Shown one piece after another: positions 7,402-18,600 of a stretch of DNA of 64,000 bases (the stretch's first letter is position 1; each line of letters opens with the position of its first letter). The translations under genes were made by a program, and so were the position numbers. Under the pieces are notes generated by a model. The model was not told where the DNA came from, did not search any database, and was given only the letters and a program-made list of their open reading frames with translations. The stretch is from Paenibacillus gallinarum. Lineage in GTDB: Bacteria; Bacillota; Bacilli; Paenibacillales; Paenibacillaceae. The stretch is from the NCBI RefSeq assembly GCF_014836635.1, contig NZ_JACSQL010000015.1, positions 19,182 through 83,181 on the forward strand. The letters are read 5' to 3'.

Positions 7402-9471
7402 ATGGTACAAAATTTGTGGGACAACGAGAAAGCTCAGCAACTGAACAAAGGACTTGATGAACTTGTGTATCGCTCCAATCTTATTGGAACCGATCGCCGT
7501 GTATGTAATTGGGGCGGGGGAAATACATCAACCAAAACGGTGATTAAGGATTTTCGGGGAAGAGATGTAGAGGTCATGTATGTGAAAGGCAGCGGATCTG
7601 ATCTTGGAACCATGCAAGCTAAACATTTTACGGGACTTCGGCTTGAAGATATTAATCCTTTATATGAATTAGATGAAATGCCAGACGAAGAAATGGTGGC
7701 ATACCTCAGCAATTGTATGATTGATTCGAAACACCCAAGGGCATCAATTGAAACCTTGCTTCATGCGTTTCTGCCATTTCCACAGGTTGACCATACACAC
7801 CCGGATGCCATTATTAGTATCTGCTGTGCAGATAACGGACGCGAAATCGCTCGTGAAATATATGGAGATCGATTCGTCTGGGTTCCTTATATTCGTCCAG
7901 GTTTTACTTTGTCGAAAATGATTGCAGAAGGTGTCAGAAATCATCCTAATGCGGAACTTGTGCTTATGGAGAAGCATGGACTGGTTACATGGGGAAATAC
8001 CTCTGAAGAGACGTATGCAAAGACAATAAGCGTGATTCAAGAGGCCGAAGACTATATTGAACGCCAAGCACAGGAGAAAGAGACATTTGGAGGAGCACGC
8101 TATACATCGCTTAGCGAGGAAGAGCGCCGCGCAGCAGCAGCAGCGATCATGCCTTTGATTCGCGGAGCTGTCAGTGATGAGAAGAAAATGATTTTAACGT
8201 ATGACGATGCAGATGATGTATTATCATTCGTCAATGGAATCAACTCGAAAGCTTTGTCACAGGTCGGCGCAGCTTGCCCTGATCATCTGGTACATACCAA
8301 AGTTGTTCCTTTATTCGTAGAATGGGAACCAAAGTTAGAAAATATAGACCAAGTGAAACTGATTTTATCTGAAGAAATCCAGCAGTATAAACAGAATTAC
8401 AAAGCCTATTTTGAACGCAACAAACATGAAGGAGATCAAATGTTTGAAAGCGCACCGCGCGTCATTTTGATTCCTGGTATCGGGATGATCAATACGGGAA
8501 AAAGCCATGCTCATTCGCTAATTAGCGGTGCACTATATCATAGGGCAATTGCCGTGATGAGAGGCGCTACTGCTCTAGGAGAATTTGTCTCTCTTAGCGA
8601 AAATGAATCGTACAATGTGGAGTATTGGCCGCTTGAACTGTATAAATTGTCACTCGCACCAAAAGAAACGGAATTCTCGCGTCAAGTTGCACTCATTACG
8701 GGAGGTGCGGGCGGAATTGGCAGTGAGACTGCTAGGGTGCTTGTATCTGAAGGGGCGCATGTGGCTATTGCAGACTTGAATCTCGAAGGGGCTCAGCGTG
8801 TCGCTGCAGAAATCAATGCCGAGTACGGAGATGGTAGGGCCCTTGCCATTAAGATGGATGTGACGAACGAAGAGCAAATTAAAGAAGCTTATTCTCAGTG
8901 TGCACTTACTTATGGCGGTGTCGACATTATTGTCAATAATGCGGGGCTTGCAACCTCGAGTCCGTTTGATGAGACGTCGCTCCAAGAATGGAATTTAAAT
9001 ATAAATGTGTTAGGAACAGGATATTTCCTTGTTGCCCGCGAAGCTTTTAAGGTAATGAAAGAGCAGGCGCTTGGAGGCAGTATGGTTTTCATTGGTTCTA
9101 AGAATTCAATTTATGCCGGTAAAAATGTGACCGCTTACAGTTCTGCGAAAGCTTTGGAAGCCCACTTAGCTCGTTGTATTGCGACAGAAGGCGGGGAATA
9201 CGGAATTCGCGTGAATACGATTTTGCCGGATGCGATTTTACAAGGCTCTGCGATATGGAATTCCAACTGGCGTAATGAGCGAGCAGAAGCTTACGGAATC
9301 GAACCTGATCAGCTGGAAGAACATTACCGCAAGCGAACTACACTGCTCGTTAATATTTACCCAAGAGATATTGCCGAAGGCGTCGCTTTCTTTGCCTCAT
9401 CCAAAGCAGAAAAAACAACAGGGTGTATGTTGACGATTGATGGCGGAGTACCTGCAGCCTTTACACGTTAA
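7402..9471 (+). CDS. rhaEW: Bifunctional rhamnulose-1-phosphate aldolase/lactaldehyde dehydrogenase
   Basis: A two-domain enzyme of rhamnose catabolism. The N-terminal part (about residues 1-420) is a class II aldolase with CNWGGGNTSTK, the metal-site histidines in DHTHPDAI and the EKHGLVTWG motif; it splits rhamnulose 1-phosphate into DHAP and L-lactaldehyde. The C-terminal part (about 427-689) is a short-chain dehydrogenase with the nucleotide loop TGGAGGIG, NNAG, and catalytic Y579 in YSSAKA; it should oxidise lactaldehyde to lactate. ATG follows CTGGAGGGTTGATTACACT. Domain order and 689-residue length match RhaEW of Bacillus. It heads the rha-lut gene run. Confidence 0.93.
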   Translation: MVQNLWDNEKAQQLNKGLDELVYRSNLIGTDRRVCNWGGGNTSTKTVIKDFRGRDVEVMYVKGSGSDLGTMQAKHFTGLRLEDINPLYELDEMPDEEMVAYLSNCMIDSKHPRASIETLLHAFLPFPQVDHTHPDAIISICCADNGREIAREIYGDRFVWVPYIRPGFTLSKMIAEGVRNHPNAELVLMEKHGLVTWGNTSEETYAKTISVIQEAEDYIERQAQEKETFGGARYTSLSEEERRAAAAAIMPLIRGAVSDEKKMILTYDDADDVLSFVNGINSKALSQVGAACPDHLVHTKVVPLFVEWEPKLENIDQVKLILSEEIQQYKQNYKAYFERNKHEGDQMFESAPRVILIPGIGMINTGKSHAHSLISGALYHRAIAVMRGATALGEFVSLSENESYNVEYWPLELYKLSLAPKETEFSRQVALITGGAGGIGSETARVLVSEGAHVAIADLNLEGAQRVAAEINAEYGDGRALAIKMDVTNEEQIKEAYSQCALTYGGVDIIVNNAGLATSSPFDETSLQEWNLNINVLGTGYFLVAREAFKVMKEQALGGSMVFIGSKNSIYAGKNVTAYSSAKALEAHLARCIATEGGEYGIRVNTILPDAILQGSAIWNSNWRNERAEAYGIEPDQLEEHYRKRTTLLVNIYPRDIAEGVAFFASSKAEKTTGCMLTIDGGVPAAFTR

Positions 9472-9523
9472 ATCCGTAAGTATTCATTCGTTTTGTGCTT
9501 CACATTCGAAGGAGGGAACAGAT

Positions 9524-10744
9524 TTGAAGGATAAAGCCTATGTACTATTCGAAGAGCAGCAGTTAGCAAGAGGAATCGATGTTAATCATGTAAAACAAAA
9601 GCTAGCCGAGCTGAAAATTGAAACTCCTTCTTGGGGTTATGGAGATTCCGGTACACGTTTTAAAGTGTTTCAAAAAGAAGGCGTTCCGCGTAATCCTTTT
9701 GAGAAAATGGAAGATGCTGCCGTGGTCCACAGGCTGACCGGGCTCGCTCCGACCGTTGCAATTCATATCCCTTGGGATCAAGTGGATGACTATAGTAAAC
9801 TGCGTTCACATGCGGAAAATCTAGGTCTGCGCATTGGAGCCGTAAATCCGAATTTATTCCAGGCAGACGAGTACATGCTTGGAAGTGTAACGAACAGTGA
9901 CAGCAAAATTCGTCGCATGGCAACCGACCATCTTCTTGCCTGTGTAGATATCGCAAAAGAGACCGGTTCGAAAGATGTATCTTTGTGGTTTGCCGATGGA
10001 ACAAATTACCCGGGACAAGGCGACATCCGTAAACGCAAAGGCTGGATGCAGGAAGCTTTGCAGGAAATGTACCGTGCTCTGGATCCAGACATGCGGATGC
10101 TTATTGAATATAAATGTTTTGAACCTGCTTTTTATCATACCGATTTGGCGGATTGGGGCATGGCATACAATATGGCGCTGAAGCTTGGAGAACAGGCGCA
10201 AGTGCTAGTTGATACGGGACATCATCTCCCTGGGGCGAATATCGAACATATTGTAGCCTACCTGTTGGATGAGAAAAGACTAGGCGGTTTTCATTTTAAC
10301 AGCCGGAAATACGCCGATGATGATCTTATCGTAGGTACCGTCAACCCATATGAATTATTCCTTATTTTCTATCAGATTCTGCAAGGAAGTATGGATGAAG
10401 ATGAAGGAATACGAAGCGGTGTAGATAAAATCGCTTATATGCTTGATCAATCGCATAACATTGAACAGAAGATTCCTGCAATGATTCGTTCCGTACTCAA
10501 TGTTCAGACGCAATACGCCAAAGCGCTGCTTGTAGATCACGAGGAAGTAGCGGCTGCTCAAAAAAATAATGATGTACTTGCTGCTGAACATGCAGTAAGA
10601 AGAGCATTTGAGTTCGATGTTACTCCACTACTGCATGCCGTACGTGAGGAGCAAGGACTTCCAGTAGATCCAATGGAAGCCTATTTAAACAGCCGTTATA
10701 CTGCCGAAATTGCAGGGCGCGGCAAAGGAGGGGCTAGCTGGTGA
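9524..10744 (+). CDS. rhaA: L-rhamnose isomerase
   Basis: Interconverts L-rhamnose and L-rhamnulose, using a divalent metal in a TIM barrel. The 406-residue protein resembles the RhaI-type isomerase (Bacillus/Pseudomonas class): ALDPDMRMLIEYKCFEPAFY, LVDTGHHLPG and GGFHFNSRKYADDDLIVG carry the metal-binding Glu, Asp and His positions. The frame is open from 9437, but I place the start at TTG 9524 because AAGGAGGG ends 7 bases before it. The stop overlaps the rhaB GTG by 4 bases. Epimerase activity toward other sugars is possible in this family. Confidence 0.9.
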   Translation: MKDKAYVLFEEQQLARGIDVNHVKQKLAELKIETPSWGYGDSGTRFKVFQKEGVPRNPFEKMEDAAVVHRLTGLAPTVAIHIPWDQVDDYSKLRSHAENLGLRIGAVNPNLFQADEYMLGSVTNSDSKIRRMATDHLLACVDIAKETGSKDVSLWFADGTNYPGQGDIRKRKGWMQEALQEMYRALDPDMRMLIEYKCFEPAFYHTDLADWGMAYNMALKLGEQAQVLVDTGHHLPGANIEHIVAYLLDEKRLGGFHFNSRKYADDDLIVGTVNPYELFLIFYQILQGSMDEDEGIRSGVDKIAYMLDQSHNIEQKIPAMIRSVLNVQTQYAKALLVDHEEVAAAQKNNDVLAAEHAVRRAFEFDVTPLLHAVREEQGLPVDPMEAYLNSRYTAEIAGRGKGGASW

Positions 10745-12219
10745 GTGTCCTAGCCTTTGATTTGGGAGCCAGCAGCGGGAGAGCAGTCCTTGGACTGCTC
10801 CACGACTCCCGCATGGAGATAAGGGAAGTGCATCGATTTAGTAATAACCCGGTTTTTGCTGGGGAACACATGCACTGGGATATATTACGAATTTTGCATG
10901 AAATGAAACAAGGTTTGCTGAAAACAAAACAAGCAGGAGAGCGAGTTAGCAGTGTCGGTATTGACTCGTGGGCTGTTGATTTTGGGATCCTTGGCAAAGA
11001 TGGCGAGCTACTCGGAAATCCATACCATTACCGTGATACGCAGACAAACGGTGTAATGGAAGAGGTGCTGAATAAGATTCCAGCGGAACGCATTTTTCAA
11101 AAAACAGGAATTCAGTTTCTTCCGTTCAACACCATTTATCAACTTGCTGCCTTGAAAAAACGAGACTCTTATCTGCTGAGAGAAGGGGCACATTTGCTGA
11201 TGATCCCGGATTTACTCCGTTATTTTCTGACAGGAGAAAAACAGCATGAATTCACAAACGCGACGACCACTCAGTTGTTTAATCCTGTTATGAATGATTG
11301 GGACCGAGAATTAATCAAGCAGATCGGCATACCGGAAGAATGGTTTGGCCCCATTGTTTCTCCAGGCACGGAAGTCGGGATGCTTCGTTCCGAAGTGACC
11401 AAAGAACTCGGCATACGGCCAGTTCCCTTTATTGCGGTGGCTGAACATGATACGGGCTCAGCAATTGCTGCCGTCCCGGCGACGGATGGCCCGTTCGCTT
11501 ACTTAAGCTGCGGCACATGGTCTCTCATGGGTACCGAGGTAAAAGCACCGATTATTAATGAACAGACGCTTGCGAGTAATTTTACGAACGAAGGCGGTGT
11601 GGGTCATACTTATCGTCTCTTGAAAAATATTATGGGATTGTGGATTTTTCAAGAGACGATAAGAGAGTGGGAGCGAGAAGGGCATGATGTGAACTATGAT
11701 AAACTTCTTCATTTAGCTGAGCAGGCTGTTCCTTTTCAGTATTTTATAGACCCGGATCATTCTATGTTTCTTCCAGCAGGGAACATGACGACTCGAATCC
11801 AAGAATATTGTATAAAGACCAATCAACGTCCGCCACAAACGCAAGGAGAGATCATTCGGTGCATACTGGAAAGTCTCGCAATGAAATATCGGTATGTATA
11901 TGAGCTGACAGAGCAGGTATCTGGGCAATCTTTCAGCGGGCTTCATATGGTCGGCGGAGGCATTCATAATCGCCTTTTATGTAAGTGGACTGCGAGTGCC
12001 CTTGGCAAACCTGTATATGCCGGTCCTGTTGAAGCAAGCGCGATTGGAAATATTATTGTACAATGGATAAATGAAGGCGTTTTCAGTTCTTTGACTGAAG
12101 CGAGAAAGGCAGTAAAAGAGTCATTTCCAGTACTTACGTATGAACCGGAGAACGCAGAAGCTTGGAAAGAAGCCTATCTGGGGTATGTAAAATATACAAA
12201 TTTAGCTGCCTATGTATAG
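10741..12219 (+). CDS. rhaB: Rhamnulokinase
   Basis: Phosphorylates L-rhamnulose to rhamnulose 1-phosphate, the substrate of RhaEW. This is a 492-residue FGGY kinase with the N-terminal ATPase loop AFDLGASSGRAVLG, the central AEHDTGSAIAAVPA and SCGTWSLMG typical of rhamnulokinases, and the C-terminal nucleotide motif MVGGGIHNRLLCKWTA. The GTG start overlaps the rhaA stop (GTGA), so translation is likely coupled. No terminator lies between this gene and lutA 45 bases downstream. Confidence 0.95.
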   Translation: MSVLAFDLGASSGRAVLGLLHDSRMEIREVHRFSNNPVFAGEHMHWDILRILHEMKQGLLKTKQAGERVSSVGIDSWAVDFGILGKDGELLGNPYHYRDTQTNGVMEEVLNKIPAERIFQKTGIQFLPFNTIYQLAALKKRDSYLLREGAHLLMIPDLLRYFLTGEKQHEFTNATTTQLFNPVMNDWDRELIKQIGIPEEWFGPIVSPGTEVGMLRSEVTKELGIRPVPFIAVAEHDTGSAIAAVPATDGPFAYLSCGTWSLMGTEVKAPIINEQTLASNFTNEGGVGHTYRLLKNIMGLWIFQETIREWEREGHDVNYDKLLHLAEQAVPFQYFIDPDHSMFLPAGNMTTRIQEYCIKTNQRPPQTQGEIIRCILESLAMKYRYVYELTEQVSGQSFSGLHMVGGGIHNRLLCKWTASALGKPVYAGPVEASAIGNIIVQWINEGVFSSLTEARKAVKESFPVLTYEPENAEAWKEAYLGYVKYTNLAAYV

Positions 12220-12264
12220 ACCTAAACAATAAGATGAGTTTCTCTAGATAAGAGGTGTACGCTG

Positions 12265-12993
12265 ATGAAAGTCTCCCTATTTATTACTTGTTTGAGTGAT
12301 GCCATCTATCCAGCGGTGGGAGAAGCCATGGTTCGTATTTTGGCAAAATACGGTGTCACTCTTCAATTTCCGAACGTGCAAACTTGCTGTGGTCAACCGG
12401 CTTATAACAGCGGATATTTTGATGAAGCGAGAACAGCTGCCAGAACGATTCTAGAAGCATTTGAAGACAGTGATTTTGTAGTCTCACCTTCGGGTTCGTG
12501 CACTTACATGATCCATCACTATGAGGACTTATTTAAAGATGATCCTGTTCTGGCAGAACAAGCAAGACGTCTTGAAGCGAAAACTTATGAATTTACACAG
12601 TTTTTAGTTCAGGTGATGGGGATCACCGATATAGGTGCTAGATTCCCTCATAAAGTTACGTATCATCCGTCCTGTCACGGCAGTCGTTTATTAGGAGTGA
12701 AGGAAGAACCGATGGCTCTTTTAGCAGGAGTCAGGGATATCGAGTTTATTCCACTCCCTTTTGCAGAAGATTGCTGTGGGTTTGGCGGAACCTTTGCTGT
12801 GAAGATGGCAGATATTTCAGGTGCGATGGTAACGGAAAAGGCAGAACATATCGTCGAAACAGAAGCCGAAGTTCTGGTTGGTTTAGATATGGCATGTCTG
12901 ATGAATATTGCCGGCCAGCTTCGCTTCCAAAATAAGCCGGTTCGGGTTATGCATCTTGCTGAGCTGCTATACGAAGGGGTGAAGTCTTCATGA
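12265..12993 (+). CDS. lutA: Lactate utilization protein LutA
   Basis: Subunit of the iron-sulfur L-lactate oxidase complex LutABC that converts lactate to pyruvate. The 242-residue protein has the two cysteine-rich CCG domains of the GlpC/HdrB family: TCCGQPAYNSG near residue 40 and DCCGFGGTFAVK near residue 170, with HPSCHGSR between them. ATG follows AAGAGGTG. Its stop overlaps the lutB start by 4 bases (ATGA). Confidence 0.95.
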   Translation: MKVSLFITCLSDAIYPAVGEAMVRILAKYGVTLQFPNVQTCCGQPAYNSGYFDEARTAARTILEAFEDSDFVVSPSGSCTYMIHHYEDLFKDDPVLAEQARRLEAKTYEFTQFLVQVMGITDIGARFPHKVTYHPSCHGSRLLGVKEEPMALLAGVRDIEFIPLPFAEDCCGFGGTFAVKMADISGAMVTEKAEHIVETEAEVLVGLDMACLMNIAGQLRFQNKPVRVMHLAELLYEGVKSS

Positions 12994-14501
12994 GCATGGG
13001 AGCAGGGAAACATGCCGTTAGAGAACGCGCTGAAATTGCGCTGCATGATGAATTTTTACGCAGAGCGGTACGATTTACGACAGAAAGGCTTCGTGGTGGA
13101 AAAAAGCTGGCATCTGAAGAGCATGGAAGATGGGAGGAATGGAGAGAACGCGGAAGACAGATTCGCCTTCATACCATCGCTCATTTGGATTATTATCTAA
13201 ATCTTTTTACTGAGAATGCGAGAGCGAACGGAGTTCACGTCCATTTTGCCGAGACCGGTGAGGAAGCCGTTAAGATTGCCTTACAGATCGCCAAACACCG
13301 GGAAGCTCATTCTGTCGTAAAGTCTAAGTCCATGGTCACAGAAGAACTGCATCTGAATCATGCATTGGAAGAAGCGGGAATCGAAGCGATTGAAACCGAT
13401 CTTGGTGAATATATTATCCAGCTTGCCGGTGAGATGCCTTCTCATATTGTTATCCCGGCTATTCATAAAAATAGATATCAGATCGCCGAGCTGTTATCTA
13501 AAGTTGCGGGAGAGACCCTGGCTCCTGATACAACCATTCTCGCAGGATTTGTGCGAAAAAAATTACGGGAACGGTTTCTCGATGCCGATATTGGCATGAC
13601 GGGATGTAATTTTGCAGTTGCGGAGACAGGTTCTATGGTTCTCTTCGAAAATGAAGGGAATGCTCGGATGGTGAGCACGCTGCCGCGAACTCAAATTACA
13701 CTGATGGGCATGGAGCGTATCATCCCATCATGGGCTGATCTAGAGGTTATGGCAACCCTGCTGCCAAGATCGGCTACAGGTCAGCGTATGACGATGTATA
13801 TGTCAGGTATAACGGGTCCTAAAAGGACCGAAGATGCCGATGGACCGGAACAAATGCATATCATTATCGTGGATAATGGACGTTCTTTGCAGCTCGGAGA
13901 CCCAGAGTTTCAAGAACTGCTGAACTGTATCCGCTGCGGTGCATGTCTAAACGCTTGCCCCGTCTATCGACACATTGGTGGTCATGCGTACGGAAGCACG
14001 TATAGCGGACCGATTGGGGCCGTCCTAACACCAGCATTAAATAAAAATGTCGCAGAGTGGGACGATATTGCCAGTGCCTCAAGTCTCTGCGGAGCGTGTT
14101 ATGAAGCTTGTCCTGTGAAAATCCCTTTACATGACATGCTTGTTTCTCTTCGTAGACGTAAAGTGGAGCAAGGGTATGGAAATAAGGTAGAAACAGCAGG
14201 GATGAAGGCTTTTGGAACGGTCGTGAAGAAGGCTAGTCGCTTTAGTACAGCGATAAAAATGGGACAAATCGGTCAAAAATTAATTGTGAAAAATGGCGAA
14301 ATTACGTTAAAGGCAGGACCGCTGAAGGGATGGAACAGTTACAGAGTAACTCCCTCGCTTGCAAAGCAGTCTTTCAGACAGTCATGGAAGACACTAGAAT
14401 CCGAGATTCGTGCAGAGCACGTGGAGATGAATACGGATGTTCGCGATCGAATGCAAAATGTACTAGACCGTAGACAACAGGGGGATTCGCGAGATGAGTA
14501 A
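12990..14501 (+). CDS. lutB: Lactate utilization iron-sulfur protein LutB
   Basis: A 503-residue iron-sulfur subunit of the LutABC lactate oxidation complex. The N-terminal LUD domain carries GMTGCNFAVAETGS; two 4Fe-4S motifs follow, CIRCGACLNACPVY near residue 312 and CGACYEACPVKIP near residue 366. It overlaps lutA by 4 bases and lutC by 8, so the three are co-translated. Family and order are identical to Bacillus lutABC. Confidence 0.95.
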   Translation: MSMGAGKHAVRERAEIALHDEFLRRAVRFTTERLRGGKKLASEEHGRWEEWRERGRQIRLHTIAHLDYYLNLFTENARANGVHVHFAETGEEAVKIALQIAKHREAHSVVKSKSMVTEELHLNHALEEAGIEAIETDLGEYIIQLAGEMPSHIVIPAIHKNRYQIAELLSKVAGETLAPDTTILAGFVRKKLRERFLDADIGMTGCNFAVAETGSMVLFENEGNARMVSTLPRTQITLMGMERIIPSWADLEVMATLLPRSATGQRMTMYMSGITGPKRTEDADGPEQMHIIIVDNGRSLQLGDPEFQELLNCIRCGACLNACPVYRHIGGHAYGSTYSGPIGAVLTPALNKNVAEWDDIASASSLCGACYEACPVKIPLHDMLVSLRRRKVEQGYGNKVETAGMKAFGTVVKKASRFSTAIKMGQIGQKLIVKNGEITLKAGPLKGWNSYRVTPSLAKQSFRQSWKTLESEIRAEHVEMNTDVRDRMQNVLDRRQQGDSRDE

Positions 14502-15219
14502 ATATGGCGAAACTTGGCTTACTGAACTCGAACAGGAATCGCGGCGCAAACAGGATGCATTTATGCAGCATATTGCTTCTAAACTGCAACGACCGCGTGT
14601 AATGCAAAGACCCGAAAGACCATTTCAAGGTTCACCTGATTTTTGGAATGAGACCCATTGGGATGATGAAAAGCGGGTTGAACAGTTTTCGCTTCACTTC
14701 GAGAGCGTAGGGGGACATGTCGTCCTTGTTTCTAATGAGCAGGAACTCCGTGCATGGATCGAGGAAAAAGCAGAGGTGCTGGAACCAAAACGAATTATTT
14801 GTCAGGATCAAGAAGAGCTAAGGGCGCTCCACTTAGAAGATTCCATCCCCTACGCCAAGATTACTTTTTGGAATACGGAGGAAGGAATTGATGAGAAAGT
14901 GTTGGCTGCAGAAGCGGATATTGGGATCGTGGTTGCAGATGGAGCAGCTGCGTATACCGGTTCAGTGATGGTGAAGTCTTCCAAGGAAAAGGGAAGATCG
15001 GTAAGTTTACTGCCCACGGCATTGTTTCTTATTATTCCTAGAGAACAGATCCGAACGAGAATGGGTGAACTGCTTGTAGAACTCGACGAACAAGGCCGAG
15101 AGGAATTACCGGCAGGGGTGCATTTTATATCCGGACCAAGCAGGTCTTCTGATATAGAGAATGATCTGACGATTGGAGTTCACGGTCCTGGAATCGTATA
15201 TGCGATTATATTGGGTTAG
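14494..15219 (+). CDS. lutC: Lactate utilization protein LutC
   Basis: A 241-residue LUD-domain protein, third subunit of the lactate oxidation complex. The family signature is ADIGIVVADGAAAYTGSVMVKS near residues 147-168 followed by SLLPTALFLII, and the C-terminus has FISGPSRSSDIENDLTIGVHGP. The ATG overlaps the lutB end by 8 bases with GGGGGATTCGCGAG as ribosome site. It is the last gene before a strong terminator. Confidence 0.95.
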   Translation: MSKYGETWLTELEQESRRKQDAFMQHIASKLQRPRVMQRPERPFQGSPDFWNETHWDDEKRVEQFSLHFESVGGHVVLVSNEQELRAWIEEKAEVLEPKRIICQDQEELRALHLEDSIPYAKITFWNTEEGIDEKVLAAEADIGIVVADGAAAYTGSVMVKSSKEKGRSVSLLPTALFLIIPREQIRTRMGELLVELDEQGREELPAGVHFISGPSRSSDIENDLTIGVHGPGIVYAIILG

Positions 15220-15230
15220 ACTGAAACTAA

Positions 15231-15278
15231 GTGAAGGCCTCCGAAGCGAAAGGAATGGAGGTTTCTTCACTTCTTTTA
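15231..15278 (+). terminator. Terminator of the rha-lut run
   Basis: GTGAAGGCCTCC pairs with GGAGGTTTCTTCAC and is followed by TTCTTTTAT. It is the first terminator found downstream of rhaEW. Confidence 0.8.
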
Positions 15279-15627
15279 TGTTCAGCAAGCAATGATTTGG
15301 GTAATTAATAAAATAGGTGATTACTATTTCACGTGATGAATGATGTAGGTGTTTAACGATCTTATCGAAGAACGCTGTGATAAAAGTACCAAGAAAAGGG
15401 AGAAAATTCGATATTTTTCGAAATAAATATGAAACTTTTGACGTAAGGAATTATGACCTTATACCTGTTGTGCCACATTTTTCATCGTGATAGTGTAGAT
15501 ATGTAGGAGAGATTGAATAATCAAATCCACTTTTTTTTACATCAAAATGACCGGTTTACTGTTATGGTCAGTTGGTTCTAGAGAGTGCGAAATGAATCAT
15601 AAATGAAGGATAACGGAGGGAAACGAA
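15279..15627. promoter_or_regulatory. Promoter region of the P450 gene with an inverted repeat
   Basis: TGACC-N13-GGTCA at 15548-15570 lies about 60 bases before the P450 start and is a candidate operator. CYP102 genes in other Bacillales are controlled by fatty-acid-responsive TetR-type repressors, but no such gene is adjacent here. No coding frame was recognised in this gap. Confidence 0.35.
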
Positions 15628-18600
15628 ATGACAGAATCTGTTCACATACCACAACCTAAAACCTATGGTCCACTTGGAAATTTACCTATGATTGAGGGAA
15701 CGGCTCCGATACAGTCACTATCTAAAGTTGCGAAAGAATATGGTCCGATCTTCCAAATGCAGTATCCTGCTGGACGTAAGGAAGTATATATATCAGGTCA
15801 TGAATTTGTTAAAGATGCGACAGATGAGAAACGCTTTGATAAAAGAATATGGGCTCCACTGCAAAATGTTCGGCCGTTTGCGGGCGATGGACTATTTACG
15901 AGTGCGACGAACGAGCCTAACTGGAAAAAAGCGCATAACATTTTGTTATCTAGTTTTAGTCAGCGTGCGATGCAAGGGTATCACACCAAGATGCTTGATA
16001 TCGCTTTTCAGCTCGTTCAGAAATGGGCGAGATTAAACCCTGATGAGACGGTTGATGTCCCGGCTGATATGACAAGACTTACGCTTGATACGATAGGGAT
16101 ATGTGGATTCGATTACCGTTTTAACAGTTTTTACAGAGAAGATAATCATCCATTTATCGATGCCATGGTTCGTTCTTTGGACGAAGGGATGAATCAACTT
16201 CATAGATTAGGTATTCAAGAAATGTTTATGGTGAAAAGAAAAAAACAATTTCAAGATGATAAACAGTTTATGTTCAATCTTGTGGATGATCTAATCAAGG
16301 AACGAAAAGAGCGGGGCGGCGGAAACAGCGGAGATTTACTTTCCCATATGCTCGAAGGTGTTGATCCGGCAACAGGTGAAAAACTCGACTCTGAAAATAT
16401 ACGTTTCCAGATCATTACTTTCCTGATCGCAGGACATGAAACAACAAGCGGTCTTCTGTCATTTGCCATCTATTACTTAATGAAGAATCCAGACAAAATG
16501 AAAAAGATTGTTGAGGAAGTTGATCGAGTCCTTAAAGATCCGGTGCCTACGTACAATCAGGTCAGAGAGCTCAAGTATACTCGCATGGTGTTGAATGAAG
16601 CACTGCGTCTATGGCCAACTGCACCGGCATTTTCTCTTTATGCGAAAGAGGATACACAAATTGCTGGTAAATATCCTATCAAGAAAAACGACAGTGTAAC
16701 AGTGCTCATTCCGGCGTTGCATAGAGATACTCGGGTATGGGGAGATGATGTGGAAGAGTTCAAACCGGAACGATTCGCAGATCCAAGCGCAGTACCGCAT
16801 GACGCTTATAAACCATTTGGCAATGGACAAAGAGCTTGTATTGGACAGCAGTTTGCCCTTCAGGAAGCTACTCTTGTTCTTGGTCTTGTTGTAAAACACT
16901 TTGAATTTATAGATGTTAATAACTATGAACTTAAAGTAAAAGAGGCGCTAACTTTGAAGCCGGATGATTTCCATGTAAAAGTACGCAGCAGAGGAAACTT
17001 ATCTGCAGCACTTATGATTCCAGGTGCTTCGGCAGTTACCGCACAAGAACAAACGTCAGAAGCGGCCACAGCTGAATCATTGCCGGAGAATGCGCATCGT
17101 ACTCCAATGCTTGTACTGTATGGTTCGAACCTGGGTACAGCAGAAGGGATTGCTCGTGAGGTAGCCGACCGGGCTAAATATCAGGGGTTTGATAGTAATG
17201 TAGCACCAATGGATGATTATGTGGGCGATCTGCCAAAAGAAGGCGTCGTACTTATTGTCACCGCTTCTTATAATGGCCAGCCGCCATCCAATGCAAAATC
17301 GTTCACACAGTGGATCGAGTCAGCTGGACCAGCCGAGTTCGAAGGTGTTCGTTATGTTGTATTTGGTTGTGGTGACCATAACTGGGCCAGCACGTATCAG
17401 CGGATTCCAAGATTGATTGATGAAACCCTGGAAGCAAAAGGAGCGACTCGTCTTCTAGGCAGAGGAGAAAGTGATGCGAGCGGGGATTTTGAAACGGATG
17501 TGGATGATTGGTCAGAAGGACTATGGCCTGATCTGATGCAAGCACTAGATCTGAAGCTTGTGGAAAATGGCAAGAAGAAGGGTACTAGCCTGAAAGTGAA
17601 ATATGTCAGCGGAGTAGCTGCCGTTCCACTAGTAGAGACATACCATGCTGAACTTGGTCACGTAGTTAAAAGTGAGAATTTACAAAATGCAGAAAGCGGC
17701 AGAATTACTCAGCACATTGAGATTGCTCTTCCAGAAGGGGTGTCTTATCAAGAAGGAGACCACTTGGGAATATTGCCTGTTAATCCTGAATCGCTCGTAC
17801 AGCGAGTGTTGAAGCGGTTTGCTCTTCAAGGAAGCAGCCACCTGGTTCTATCCGCCAGCGGAAGAAGCAGTGCGCATTTACCGGTGGGAACTCCCGTACG
17901 TCTTGATGATCTGCTTGCACGCAGTGTAGAACTGCAGGAGCCGGCAACTCGTGCACAGCTGCGTGAGCTTGCAGCTTATACCGTATGTCCTCCTCATGCG
18001 AAAGAACTGACAGCTATGCTGGATGATGAGATATACCAATCCGAAATTAGAGCGAAACGAATCACCATGCTCGATTTGATTGAAAGATATGAAGCTTGTG
18101 AAATTCCATTTGAGCGTTTTATGGAATTACTGCCTGCACTGAAACCGAGATACTACTCGATTTCAAGTTCACCTAAGGTGAGCGAAAATATCGTAAGTAT
18201 TACGGTAAGTGTAGTAAGAGACGCAGCATGGAGTGGTCAAGGGCAGTATAAAGGAATTGCATCCAACTATCTGGAAGGTCTCGAAATAGGCGCAGAGGTA
18301 TTCCTGTTTGTACGCACACCAGAATCAGGATTCCATCTCCCTGAAAAGGCGGAATCACCAATTATTATGATTGGTCCAGGTACAGGAGTAGCCCCATTCC
18401 GTGGTTTCATTCAAGCGAGAAAAGTAATGAAGGAGCAAAATATTAAACTCGGCGAAGCTCATCTATACTTTGGATGTCGGAATCCTGAACATGACTATCT
18501 ATATAAAGAAGAGTTAGTCGCTGCTCAGGAGGAGGGCCTTGTTACGCTTCATACGGCTTTCTCGAGAGTGAATGGACAAGAAAAATGTTATGTACAGCAT

